Positions 16,501 through 25,104 of a stretch of 64,000 nt of DNA are shown here, piece by piece. The notes under the pieces were generated by a model that was given only the letters and a program-made list of their open reading frames with translations, was not told the DNA's origin and did not search any database. The stretch spans positions 14,876 to 78,875 of the forward strand of contig JAHLFU010000086.1 in assembly GCA_018883665.1 (NCBI GenBank). Direction: 5' to 3'. The DNA comes from Paraprevotella stercoravium. Lineage in GTDB: Bacteria; Bacteroidota; Bacteroidia; Bacteroidales; Bacteroidaceae. Positions within the stretch are counted from its first letter, which is position 1; every line of letters starts with the position of its first letter. The position numbers and the translations under genes were made by a program.

Positions 16501-19500
16501 TGTCAGTGATTTTGAGACCTCAAATATTGAATATATTGAGTTTTGGATGCTTGATCCGTTTATCTATACCCGGGATAAAGGAGGTAATTACGGTGGTGAC
16601 TTTTACATCAATCTGGGTGAGGTGAGCGAAGATATTCTCAAGGATGGAAAGAAATTTGTCGAGAGCAGCATGCCGACCGACGGGAATATGAGTTATTATT
16701 CGGAAACCGTATGGGGACGGGTTCCGACAACCAACAGTATTACCTATGCTTTCAATAATGAGAGTGGGGCACGTGACAAACAAGATATCGGTCTGAATGG
16801 ACTGAGCAGTGCTGATGAGAAGAATTTTGGCGCTTACAAAGAGTTTCTGGCAGCAGTGCAAGGCAAGGTTTCTCCAGAGGTTTTCGATTCTCTGTTGAAT
16901 GATCCGGCGGGGGATGATTATCATTATTTCCGGGGTACTGACTATGATAACAAGCAGTTGAGTATTCTGGAGCGTTACAAGCGTATCAATAATCCGGAAG
17001 GTAATTCACGTTCGGCCGACAGTTCACCTGAAGCTTATGATACTTCTTATAAGACAACGCCCGATGGGGAAGATATCAATCAAGATTATACATTGAATGA
17101 ATACGAACGATACTATCAGTATAAAATCAGTATTCGTCCTGAAGATCTGGTTGTCGGTAAAAACTATATTGTAGACAAACGTCATGCCAGTGTAAAATTA
17201 CGTAATGACAATACTGAGGAAGTAGACTGGTATCTGTTTCGTATTCCGGTAGAGGAATATCAGAAGAAGGTTGGTAATATCAATGATTTTACCAGTATTC
17301 GTTTTGTCCGGATGTTCCTGACCGATTTTGAACAACCGGTTATCATGCGTCTGGCAACCTTGGATTTGGTACAAGGGCAATGGAGAAGTTACGAACAGTC
17401 TCTTTATAATGGAGAGGCTCCGGCTACCGCAGGAACGTTAGATGTGTCTGCTGTGAACATTGAGGAAAATGGTGAGAAAACACCTGTAAATTATGTGGTT
17501 CCTCCAGGCATCAGTCGTGTGGTTGATCCAAATCAGTCACAGTTGGCTGAGGCTAATGAGCAGGCGCTGTCTATGACCGTAAAGGATTTGGGATCAGGTG
17601 ATGCGCGCGCGGTATATAAAAATATGAATCTGGATATGCGACAGTACAAACATCTTCAAATGTTTGTACATGCCAATGCCGTGAGTGATGATTATACAGA
17701 TCTGGAAGATAATCAGGTTAGTGTATTTGTCCGTTTGGGATCGGATTACCGCAATAACTTTTATGAGTATGAGATTCCGCTGAAACTGACTCCCGAAGGT
17801 CGGTATGGCCAAAACAATACAGAGCACCGTAAATTAGTATGGCCAGAGGATAATATGCTTGACATAAATCTGACTTTGCTGACGAATGTGAAGAAAAACC
17901 GGAACAGGCAGAAAAGTTTGGGAATGGTAACCATGAATCAGTTATATTCGGAGTATGATCCGGATAAACCGAACAATAAGATAAGTATCATGGGAAATCC
18001 TACGTTGGGAGAGGTAAAGACCATTATGGTGGGTGTACGCAATAATTCCGGTGCTACCAAATCGGTAGAAGTATGGGTTAATGAGCTGCGTATGCAGGAA
18101 TTCAATAATGACGGTGGTTGGGCTGCTCAGGGTAATTTGAATGTGCAACTTTCAGACTTGGGTAGTGTTACAGTACAAGGACAAGTCGTGACAGCCGGAT
18201 TTGGAGGCTTGGAGCAGTCGGTCAGTGAGCGTAAAAATGAGGATACTTATAATTATAGCATTACGACCAGTCTGGAACTGGGAAAACTGTTTCCAGAGAA
18301 AGCAAGAGTTTCATTGCCTTTATATTATTCTTATAGTAAAGAAATTATCAAGCCAAAGTATAATCCGTTGGATACGGATATGTTGTTGCAGGATGCAATG
18401 GATGCATTGGCTACGGAGCACGAACGTGATTCTTTGTCGAATCTGACAACTACGCGTACGGTGAACAAGAACTTGAGTTTGAGTAATGTTCGGGTTGACA
18501 TTGTTACACCGCGTCATGCCATGCCTTATGATCCGGCCAATTTCTCGTTTAATTATGCACACAGCAGTACGTATAAGACGGGAGAAACAACGGCATGGGA
18601 AACCGAGAATCGTTGGAGTGGAGGTATGACCTATGCTTATTCTCCTAATTACAAACCATTGGAGCCATTCAAAAAAAGAATCAAATCAAAGAGCAAGTGG
18701 TTGGATATAGTCAGGAACTTTAACCTGAATTATTTGCCGCAAAGTGTAGGTTTTAATACCGATATTACGAGAAATTATTATGAGTTTCAGGAACGGGATA
18801 TGAGTAATCTGGAGAACTCAACATCGTTGCCACTGTCTTTCGCTCAGGACTTTTTGTGGAACCGCGATTTCAATATCCGTTGGGACTTGACCAAAGCTTT
18901 GCATTTATCCTTTACTTCGGCAACACGTGCAGAGATAGAAGAGCCTTATACACCGGTTAACAAGGATTTATATCCTGACGCTTATACTGCGTGGAAAGAT
19001 TCTGTATGGCAGAGCATAAAGGGATTTGGTACTCCGCTGGATTATCAGCAGAGTTTTAACGGATCTTATAAACTGCCGCTGAGTCAGATTCCTTGTTTTG
19101 ACTGGATTGATGGAGATGGAAGTTATACTTCAAACTATTCGTGGGTACGCGGAGCGGAAATGGAAGATGGAAGTACGTTGGGTAATACCGTGAATTCAGA
19201 AAGAGATATCAATATCAATGGAAAATTGAATTTTGAGAAACTATACAACCATAATGAATTCCTGAAAAAAGCCAATCAACGCTTTTCTACTTCCGGTATC
19301 CGAAAGGCAGCTAATGAGCGAAAGAAAAAAGAACAGGAAAAAAAGAAAGAAAAAGAAGAACGAAAGAAACTGGAGCAAGAACGTGCCAAATTACTTGCTG
19401 AGGGAAAAACTGCTGCCGCAGACAGTCTGACAGCGCTGACAAATTCCAAAGGAGTGGCAAATGCTAAGAAGAAGTCTGCCTTTAAGGGTTTTGCCAAGGA

Positions 19501-21163
19501 GATCAGTTTATTCCCGGATTCTCAACTGGTAGTCAAGCATAATCAGAAAAGTAAGAAAATTCGAGTAACGGCAGTGACGGCTACAGGAAAACGTTATGAG
19601 TTAAAATATAAGAAACTGGACGAGAATACCATTCGTATCAAAGGAATGGATAGTGTGAAGGTGCGCCTGAATGTTATTCCATTACCTAAAGCTGAGGATA
19701 AACCCTGGTATGTTTATGCACAGGGCGCTGCCCGATTCCTAATGATGGTGCGGAATGCCAGCATCAGTTATCGTCATAACTATTCGATAGGACTTCCTGG
19801 ATTCCTGCCTAATATCGGAGATTTCTTTGGACAGCGTTCCAGTGGAGGTCTTCAGCCAGGATTGGATTTTGCCTTTGGCTTTGTGAATGATGATTATATT
19901 CGTAAGGCCAATGAGCGTGGCTGGCTTTTGAATAATGACAGTGTGAGTTCACCGGCAGTGACAAGTACTACCGAGGATTTGCAGTTAAAGGTTACTTTAG
20001 AGCCGATTCCAGACTTGAAGATTGATTTAAGTGCCAGTAGGACGACGAATAAAAGTCGGAGCATACAATATATGTATGCTGGTATGCCTACGACCCAAAG
20101 TGGTAGTTTCAATATGACAACCATTTCGATTAAATCAGCATTTGAGGGGGTCGGAAGTGCGGAGAATGGATATTCCAGCAAAAGCTTTAGTAAGTTCCAA
20201 AGCCTGTTAGGTGTTTATCAGCAGCGGGTAGAACAGAAATATGCGGGAGCTACTTATCCTGAAGGTACTGGTATGAGCGGAGTCTTTAATCCGGAGAATG
20301 GAACTGTTGACAAGTATTCTTCTGACGTGATGATTCCCGCTTTCCTTTCGGCATATACGGGAGGAGATCAGTTGGAGGTCTTTCCGTCTTTGTTACGTAT
20401 GTTGCCTAATTGGAGCTTATCCTATAAAGGATTGAGCAGATTGCCTTGGATTAAAGAGCATTTCCGTAGTGTGACCTTGAATCATGGTTATCGTAGCATT
20501 TATTCCGTAGGTGCATACAATACGTATAGTACTTGGTTGCAGTATATGGGTGATTTGGGTTTTGTGGCCAATACAACTACCGGAGGATATCTTCCAAGTA
20601 GTATGTATGATATCAGTTCGGTTTCTATTAATGAGTCTTTTTCTCCGTTGATCGGTATGAATGTGACTTTGAAGAATAACATGACCTTGAAAGCTGAGTA
20701 TAAGAAAACACGTGTGCTTACTTTGAGCATGACCTCAGTGCAACTGAATGAATCGGCAAGTAATGACATCGTTTTCGGATGGGGTTATCGCGTGAATGAT
20801 TTCAAGTTGGGCAGTCTGTTCAATAGAAAGCGCCGTGTGAAGAACAAGCGTAACGGAGAGGATGAAGAAGAGAATACATCCACTGCAAAAAATTCTTTTA
20901 ATAGGGAGTTGAATTTGCAGTTTGATTTTTCTTACCGTTCACAGAGTTCCGTGACTCGCGACATTCAGAATTCACTCTCAGAAGCCACCAGCGGAAACCG
21001 GGCAATCAAGGCATCGTTCAGCGCAGATTATACCTTGAGTAAGTATATGACGTTTACTCTGTACTATGACCGACAGAGAAATATGCCTCTGTTGTCATCA
21101 AATGCTTACCCGACGATTACGCAAGATTTCGGTTTCAGCTTGCGTTTCTCGCTGACCCGCTAA
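13592..21163 (+). CDS. sprA: Giant outer-membrane protein SprA/Sov family
   Basis: SprA (Sov in Porphyromonas) is the very large beta-barrel translocon of the type IX secretion system, through which proteins cross the outer membrane. The 2523 residues match the family in length and start with a signal peptide (about residues 1-23, ending INAWAS). The chain is rich in alternating beta-strand sequence with aromatic residues, as expected of a barrel. The N-terminal part contains repeated segments such as GSVGDKINMNLNYNTD. A highly charged Lys/Glu-rich insert lies at about residues 1905-1940. No other T9SS gene is within the window, so whether a working system exists here cannot be told. It follows ruvA closely and ends at a strong terminator. 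Confidence 0.92.
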   Translation: MKNKLKHILYLSFLLLTGINAWASWSSPMTAGDKRRQAYHMPSDVIQAEEPDSVITRFPVARTVPRNEDELDQKYLDLRSPENIKADTVYDAKTNTYIIGKRVGDGYLSAPIIMTAEEYQQWTLQKSLRDYYRKKNQEAFDSEGKNKFDFTDMHFDLGPAEKIFGPGGVQIKTQGSAELKIGANMRNVQNPAISVSKRKTLGFDFDEKINMSLKGSVGDKINMNLNYNTDATFDMDAQSLKLKYEGKEDEIIKLIEAGNVTLPSNSSLIQGSSALFGIRTDLQFGKLKLQTVVSQKKSASKTVSSKGGVQLHSFEFAATAYEENRHYFLAHFFRDNYDKNMKSAPNITSGVTIKRIELWVTNKTGNNESNRNLVAFTDLGESDHISNPIWVKTGTANPVNRSNSLYEAMVTQYAEVRNISSTTQVLDAIPNFQGGMDYEKLQSARKLNSSEYSVNEALGYVSLNFTLQSDEVLAAAFEYTYNGQTYQVGEFSTDLTDNAQALYVKALKNTAVSPSVGNWDLMMKNVYSLNATTTQSEKFKLDIKYQSDSAGVYLNYLPEEKYKSMPLLRIMNLDRLDAKNNPYPNGQFDYLEGYTISKGRIYFPVVEPFGSHLRTYLNDEQLAEKYCFQELYDSTKTVAKQIAEKDKFLLSGEYKGNNGAEIDLGSMNIPQGSVVVTAGGVTLTENVDYTVDYSMGRVTIINQSIIDAGTSVSASFESNENYGMQRKTMLGMNLQYDFSKELVFGGTLMYLNEQPLTSKVNMGEEPLKNTLWGVNLSWKHESQWLTNLLDKIPFVQCTAPSQINFTGEFAQLIAGQNHQVQGSASYIDDFESAETAISIMQPTSWTISSVPSDFDESKLSNDIRTGYNRALLSWYYVDPIFTRRSSTLTPSHIKNDLNQLSNHYVREVPERELYPSKSQNTYNSSSSLSVMNIAYYPSERGPYNLNPNLDYQGKLPAPAQHWGGMMRKLDVSDFETSNIEYIEFWMLDPFIYTRDKGGNYGGDFYINLGEVSEDILKDGKKFVESSMPTDGNMSYYSETVWGRVPTTNSITYAFNNESGARDKQDIGLNGLSSADEKNFGAYKEFLAAVQGKVSPEVFDSLLNDPAGDDYHYFRGTDYDNKQLSILERYKRINNPEGNSRSADSSPEAYDTSYKTTPDGEDINQDYTLNEYERYYQYKISIRPEDLVVGKNYIVDKRHASVKLRNDNTEEVDWYLFRIPVEEYQKKVGNINDFTSIRFVRMFLTDFEQPVIMRLATLDLVQGQWRSYEQSLYNGEAPATAGTLDVSAVNIEENGEKTPVNYVVPPGISRVVDPNQSQLAEANEQALSMTVKDLGSGDARAVYKNMNLDMRQYKHLQMFVHANAVSDDYTDLEDNQVSVFVRLGSDYRNNFYEYEIPLKLTPEGRYGQNNTEHRKLVWPEDNMLDINLTLLTNVKKNRNRQKSLGMVTMNQLYSEYDPDKPNNKISIMGNPTLGEVKTIMVGVRNNSGATKSVEVWVNELRMQEFNNDGGWAAQGNLNVQLSDLGSVTVQGQVVTAGFGGLEQSVSERKNEDTYNYSITTSLELGKLFPEKARVSLPLYYSYSKEIIKPKYNPLDTDMLLQDAMDALATEHERDSLSNLTTTRTVNKNLSLSNVRVDIVTPRHAMPYDPANFSFNYAHSSTYKTGETTAWETENRWSGGMTYAYSPNYKPLEPFKKRIKSKSKWLDIVRNFNLNYLPQSVGFNTDITRNYYEFQERDMSNLENSTSLPLSFAQDFLWNRDFNIRWDLTKALHLSFTSATRAEIEEPYTPVNKDLYPDAYTAWKDSVWQSIKGFGTPLDYQQSFNGSYKLPLSQIPCFDWIDGDGSYTSNYSWVRGAEMEDGSTLGNTVNSERDININGKLNFEKLYNHNEFLKKANQRFSTSGIRKAANERKKKEQEKKKEKEERKKLEQERAKLLAEGKTAAADSLTALTNSKGVANAKKKSAFKGFAKEISLFPDSQLVVKHNQKSKKIRVTAVTATGKRYELKYKKLDENTIRIKGMDSVKVRLNVIPLPKAEDKPWYVYAQGAARFLMMVRNASISYRHNYSIGLPGFLPNIGDFFGQRSSGGLQPGLDFAFGFVNDDYIRKANERGWLLNNDSVSSPAVTSTTEDLQLKVTLEPIPDLKIDLSASRTTNKSRSIQYMYAGMPTTQSGSFNMTTISIKSAFEGVGSAENGYSSKSFSKFQSLLGVYQQRVEQKYAGATYPEGTGMSGVFNPENGTVDKYSSDVMIPAFLSAYTGGDQLEVFPSLLRMLPNWSLSYKGLSRLPWIKEHFRSVTLNHGYRSIYSVGAYNTYSTWLQYMGDLGFVANTTTGGYLPSSMYDISSVSINESFSPLIGMNVTLKNNMTLKAEYKKTRVLTLSMTSVQLNESASNDIVFGWGYRVNDFKLGSLFNRKRRVKNKRNGEDEEENTSTAKNSFNRELNLQFDFSYRSQSSVTRDIQNSLSEATSGNRAIKASFSADYTLSKYMTFTLYYDRQRNMPLLSSNAYPTITQDFGFSLRFSLTR

Positions 21164-21189
21164 TGACCATTGATGGCCATAATTTATCT

Positions 21190-21240
21190 TCCTGTCAGAA
21201 CAAGATCTTACAAGATTTATTGTTCTGACAGGATTTTTTT
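21190..21240 (+). terminator. Intrinsic terminator after sprA
   Basis: Arms 21190-21203 and 21220-21233 form a 14-bp stem around a 16-nt loop, followed by seven T residues (21234-21240). Confidence 0.9.
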
Positions 21241-21423
21241 ATTTGCTAATTTTCTTGTTTTGATCATATGATAGTGATTTTGTAAATATTTGACATCTAG
21301 AGTCTTATTCCCTTTTTTACAAAGGTAATCTGGGCGTTTCTTTGTTTTATTCTTGCTTTGTTAATATTTTTAATGATTTTCTTGTTAATATTGCATTATT
21401 TTAATCACTAAAGATTGCTTAAT

Positions 21424-22863
21424 ATGAATAGAATTTATTTTTGTATTATGTCCTTATTGCTAAGTTCTGTGATATGGACTTCGTGTACAACGGATGGAGA
21501 TGTTGATTTTGATGGCGGTTTGGATGCGGGACAAAGTTCGGTTAGTTTTCAAGCTAAAATAGGACCTATGTCAAGAGCAACGGATACCAGGTTCGATATT
21601 GGAGATGAGATTAGTGTATATGCTGTTCTTGCTCAGAGTGGTGATAATAAAGGTTATTTGGAATCCTCTGGAAATTATGCAGATAATATAAGGTATACTT
21701 ATAATGGTACTAAATTTACATCTACAGAAGGAATTGTGCCTCAAAGTGGAGAAAAATATTTTTATCATGCAGTCTATCCTTATTCCATTATAGCATCTGA
21801 TTTTTTCCTGTTTTCTGTGAAAGAGGATCAGCGTGGAGTAAATTATACGAAAAGTGATTTGTGTACAGCTCATACTGCGGCGACTTCTGCAACATCTGTA
21901 CAATTGAATTTTGGACATAGACTTTCTAAAATTATTGTAAACTTGGAGGGTAGTAACTGGCCTTCAGGCGATCAGGTTCTGACATTACAGTCGCCGAAAA
22001 TCAATGCTTTTGTTGATTTGAATGAGATGACTTTTGAAGCTGCTCCTTCTACAGGAAAGGTAATTTGTGCCGAGAATGGTTTGAATAGTTTTAAAGTGAT
22101 TCTTCCTCCACAGACAATCAGTAAATCAAATTTTGCGGTTTTGACAATTGGCGGTAGAGATTATCCGGTTAATTTGTCGAATGATGTGTTGCTACAGTCT
22201 GGTATACAAAAAGAGCTGACTCTGACATTTGATGATGCCAATAATAGTGTTGTTGAATTTGGCGGTACGATAGGTCCTTGGGAAGAGGAGGATCCCCGTT
22301 TAGACGATGTGGTTCCAGAAGAGATTCAAGATAAGATCAGTAAACACATTCCTATTTATAATGGAGTGAATCCTCCTAATATTGAGGGAACTTATTTGGT
22401 AGAGCCTTTTGTAACTGTTTTTTGCGAGGATGAAAATGGATATGAACCAGGAGAATTGATAGTACCGTCCTATATCCGTTTTAGTAATCAGAATACAGTG
22501 TTGAATACCTTGGACTTTGAAGAGAAGACTTCACTTTCAGAAAAGCTCGGAACCGGTGCGTTTATTTGCGGATCAGGAGCCAATTTTACTGCATTCTTTA
22601 ATACCGAGGGATATTCTGAAGGTGTATATAACAGAACTGCATTGGTGATTTCGGGTACAAAGACTTCTTTGGGTATCGAGGATCTGTATTATGCATTTGT
22701 TATGGTTGAAAAGGGAGAAGACCCGGATAATAATTTAATGCAAGAAGGATATTTCCGTGTGTTTAAAGATGAGGATGGCTTATCCGTACCAACTTCTTGG
22801 CCATCGGTTTTAGCGCCGAGCAGATCTATAAATCCGTTAAAAACAGCTTGGTCTGCTAGATAA
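21424..22863 (+). CDS. Fimbrillin-family lipoprotein
   Basis: A 479-residue lipoprotein. The signal peptide ends at a lipobox near SVIWTSC (about residues 17-23) with Cys23 lipidated. The mature N-terminal part has features of the fimbrillin/Mfa1-like superfamily: SRATDTRFDIGDEISVYA (about 48-65), YFYHAVYPYS, and LNFGHRLSKIIVNLEG (about 162-177). Such proteins form pilus subunits or surface-exposed accessory proteins in Bacteroidales. The C-terminal 180 residues (from about 300) form a separate region I do not recognise. ATG 21424 is preferred to the TTG 9 nt upstream because it gives a proper lipoprotein signal. It is a single gene in AT-rich surroundings. Confidence 0.75.
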   Translation: MNRIYFCIMSLLLSSVIWTSCTTDGDVDFDGGLDAGQSSVSFQAKIGPMSRATDTRFDIGDEISVYAVLAQSGDNKGYLESSGNYADNIRYTYNGTKFTSTEGIVPQSGEKYFYHAVYPYSIIASDFFLFSVKEDQRGVNYTKSDLCTAHTAATSATSVQLNFGHRLSKIIVNLEGSNWPSGDQVLTLQSPKINAFVDLNEMTFEAAPSTGKVICAENGLNSFKVILPPQTISKSNFAVLTIGGRDYPVNLSNDVLLQSGIQKELTLTFDDANNSVVEFGGTIGPWEEEDPRLDDVVPEEIQDKISKHIPIYNGVNPPNIEGTYLVEPFVTVFCEDENGYEPGELIVPSYIRFSNQNTVLNTLDFEEKTSLSEKLGTGAFICGSGANFTAFFNTEGYSEGVYNRTALVISGTKTSLGIEDLYYAFVMVEKGEDPDNNLMQEGYFRVFKDEDGLSVPTSWPSVLAPSRSINPLKTAWSAR

Positions 22864-22880
22864 TGATAAAAAAATGAGAG

Positions 22881-23046
22881 TATGTCAAAACTAAAATGAC
22901 TATTCCTCAAAGTTAAAAGTTGTACTTACAACATTTAAAAGGGGCGTATCAAACACTGTATGAGTGATGATATGACCCTTTCTTTGCCCTTTTAGGGTTT
23001 TCAAATTTCAATTTTTAAGTTCATATTTTCAAAAAATGAATTTTGA
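22881..23046 (+). repeat. Dispersed 166-nt repeat, copy A, with hairpin
   Basis: This stretch resembles 56711-56876 over its full 166 nt. The first 40 nt match at 35 positions (22881-22920 against 56711-56750). It contains a hairpin with arms 22938-22951 and 22968-22981 (12 of 14 Watson-Crick, one wobble, one mismatch). The matching hairpin in copy B has different base pairs at some positions, so the fold is conserved beyond the sequence. It lies 17 nt after the fimbrillin-like gene and could act as its terminator. Its origin is unknown. Confidence 0.7.
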
Positions 23047-23223
23047 CTCACCTTCGTTTTTTAGATATAGTTTCATCAGATAAAGATTATAATATTATGA
23101 CATCAGCTGTACGTGAATATGGAGGCATAGAATTTGGATTGAACTTGCAGATTTTTGATATCTTCTGTTTCAGAAGACTTTTAAAATATGGGACTTGAAT
23201 GAAAAAACTTATTTACAGGAGAC
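23047..23223 (+). other. Intergenic remainder with a possible 33-codon ORF
   Basis: The region 22864-23386 has no standard gene. After the repeat there is a short open frame, 23097-23198, encoding 33 residues starting MTSAVREYGGIEF, open upstream without a stop for at least ten more codons. It has no recognised family and no clear ribosome site, and may be a gene remnant. Confidence 0.3.
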
Positions 23224-23252
23224 TTTGATAAGCTAAAAAAATATTAACTTTG
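23224..23252 (+). promoter_or_regulatory. Promoter for the phosphoethanolamine-transferase-like gene
   Basis: TTTG at 23224-23227 and TAACTTTG at 23245-23252 match the Bacteroidales -33/-7 boxes, with a 17-nt spacing that is slightly short. A small GC hairpin (CCGCT...AGCGG) follows directly. Confidence 0.55.
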
Positions 23253-23386
23253 CCGCTCGTTATAGCGGATTGTATTAATGACAGGTGACAAATCTTCATA
23301 TAAGTTGAACTGTCATAGGAAAGATTGCTTGTTTGTGCATTTTTATATATCCTCATTTACAGATTGAAGAATCAGATAAATTAAAT

Positions 23387-24982
23387 ATGAAAGCAATATT
23401 TGGCAAATTGTATTGTTGGCTTCGAAGACCTTTTGAAAAAGAATATGAATTCTTTTTGTTACTTTTTCTGGTATTTGGACTGGTTAACAGCTACGGATAT
23501 CTTATGTTTAATACGCTTGAAAAGGCCCTTGGTGTGGCTAGTCATCATTTCCTCCTTACTTATGGCCTAACCATGATACTTTCGTATCTTAACGGTAAAC
23601 TGCGTGTGGTTTATAAGACCCTTATTATTGTAGGGATGATTATTGCTCTTATTATCGATCTGGTTTGTGTCAATGCTTTCCATTATACCTATACCCGGGA
23701 TACTGTGGCATTAGTCTTGGGAACCAATACAACAGAAATCAGTGAAATGTGGAATACCTACTTTGATTTTTCTGTTTTATTCAAGGCACTTGCTACGGTG
23801 GCCGTAGCGTATCTTTTTTATCGGTTTGTTTTCTGGCTGTTCCGAAAAAAGCAGGTGGTTATGTTACGGGTTTCTATGGTTGCCCTATTGTTAAGTATTG
23901 CTGATTTTATTTATGTAACTCATACATGGTCATCGTGGGATGCTATATCGGTAACTCGCTTCTTTTGTATCCCAAAAGTTGCCTCATCGCCTGATTTGCA
24001 TCAGTATCTGGTTCATCCAAAATTGGAACAGACTGAGACTCAGATGCCACGTCGTATAGTATTGATTGTCGGAGAATCTTTTGCCAAGTCACATAGTTCA
24101 CTCTATGGGTATGACAAAAAGACTAATCCTTTTTTGGAAACACTGCAGAAAGATTCTTTATTATATCTGTTTACAAAAACGAAATCTTCGGCCAGTTATA
24201 CCATTGAAGCGTTTCAAAGTTTTATGAGTACCTATCGTCCGTCTTATGGTGATAGCATAAAATGGTATCAATGTCTTACGGTGCCAGAGGTGATGCGGAC
24301 TTGTGGCTATCGCTGCAGTTGGATTTCCAATCAGAATCGGTATGGTGTATATGATAATGTAGTGACCCGATATGCCGAACTTTGTGATACTGCTATTTTT
24401 CTTCGCAATCAGTTGAAAGATAATAATAAGTCATTTTATGATCAGGACTTGTTGCCTAAAATTGATGAAGCCTTAGTTGCTTCGGAAAATGCAGAAAGAA
24501 ATTTCTATGTGGTTCATTTGATGGGGTCACATCCCAAATTTAACCGAAGATATCCTGTAGAGTTTAATCGTTTCTCTCCATCAGAGTATACTTTTGACAG
24601 CAATCGGAAGAAACGGGAATCGTCACAGTATGATAACTCTATTCTGTATAATGACAGTGTGGTCTATGAGATGATTCGCCGTTATGATGATGATGAAACG
24701 ATTGTGTTTTATTTTTCTGATCATGGACTGGATATTTATCAGACTCGTCCGGACTATATGGGACATGCCATACGGGGAAATAAGCAGTCGGGAGAGGCGA
24801 GTCGGGATATTCCATTTATGGTGTATATGAATAAGGGATTTCAGAAAAAATATCCAAGGATTCTCAGAAAGGTTCAGTCTTTACAGCATCAACCTTTTGA
24901 AACACAAGACCTGATTTATCTGTTGACAGATCTAATTGGAGTTCATATTTCGGAGCGCAGTTTGCCAGATGGAACTTACTAA
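23387..24982 (+). CDS. Membrane phosphoethanolamine transferase-like (sulfatase fold)
   Basis: A 531-residue inner-membrane protein with an N-terminal block of about five membrane helices (residues about 20-200) and a C-terminal periplasmic domain of the alkaline phosphatase/sulfatase fold. Active-site markers are RRIVLIVGESFAKSH (about 225-239), the putative nucleophile Thr in SASYTIEAF (about 275), HLMGSHPKFNRRYP (about 390-403) and FSDHGLD (about 457-463). This organisation is that of EptA/CptA-type enzymes, which add phosphoethanolamine to lipid A or LPS core sugars; the acceptor here is inferred from the neighbouring glycan genes. ATG 23387 is preferred because the preceding 18 codons are not needed for the first helix. 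Confidence 0.82.
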   Translation: MKAIFGKLYCWLRRPFEKEYEFFLLLFLVFGLVNSYGYLMFNTLEKALGVASHHFLLTYGLTMILSYLNGKLRVVYKTLIIVGMIIALIIDLVCVNAFHYTYTRDTVALVLGTNTTEISEMWNTYFDFSVLFKALATVAVAYLFYRFVFWLFRKKQVVMLRVSMVALLLSIADFIYVTHTWSSWDAISVTRFFCIPKVASSPDLHQYLVHPKLEQTETQMPRRIVLIVGESFAKSHSSLYGYDKKTNPFLETLQKDSLLYLFTKTKSSASYTIEAFQSFMSTYRPSYGDSIKWYQCLTVPEVMRTCGYRCSWISNQNRYGVYDNVVTRYAELCDTAIFLRNQLKDNNKSFYDQDLLPKIDEALVASENAERNFYVVHLMGSHPKFNRRYPVEFNRFSPSEYTFDSNRKKRESSQYDNSILYNDSVVYEMIRRYDDDETIVFYFSDHGLDIYQTRPDYMGHAIRGNKQSGEASRDIPFMVYMNKGFQKKYPRILRKVQSLQHQPFETQDLIYLLTDLIGVHISERSLPDGTY

Positions 24983-25028
24983 TAGTAAGATGTATCTAAA
25001 ATGTTGATGTATGTATATTTGTCATACA

Positions 25029-25068
25029 AAATCTGCAAGGTTTCAAAGATAAGAAAACTTGCAGATTT
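25029..25068. terminator. Hairpin between convergent genes
   Basis: Arms 25029-25039 and 25058-25068 pair over 11 bp, with a further TTTC/GAAA pairing inside. It can end both the + strand transferase gene and the - strand glycosyltransferase gene. Confidence 0.65.
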
Positions 25069-25104
25069 GTGTGTGTAAGAATCAACTTTGTATTTGTGGA
25101 TCAA

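Noticed and set aside
22881..23046. Insertion sequence end
   Set aside because: No transposase, no terminal inverted repeats and no target duplication could be seen; kept only as an unexplained repeat.
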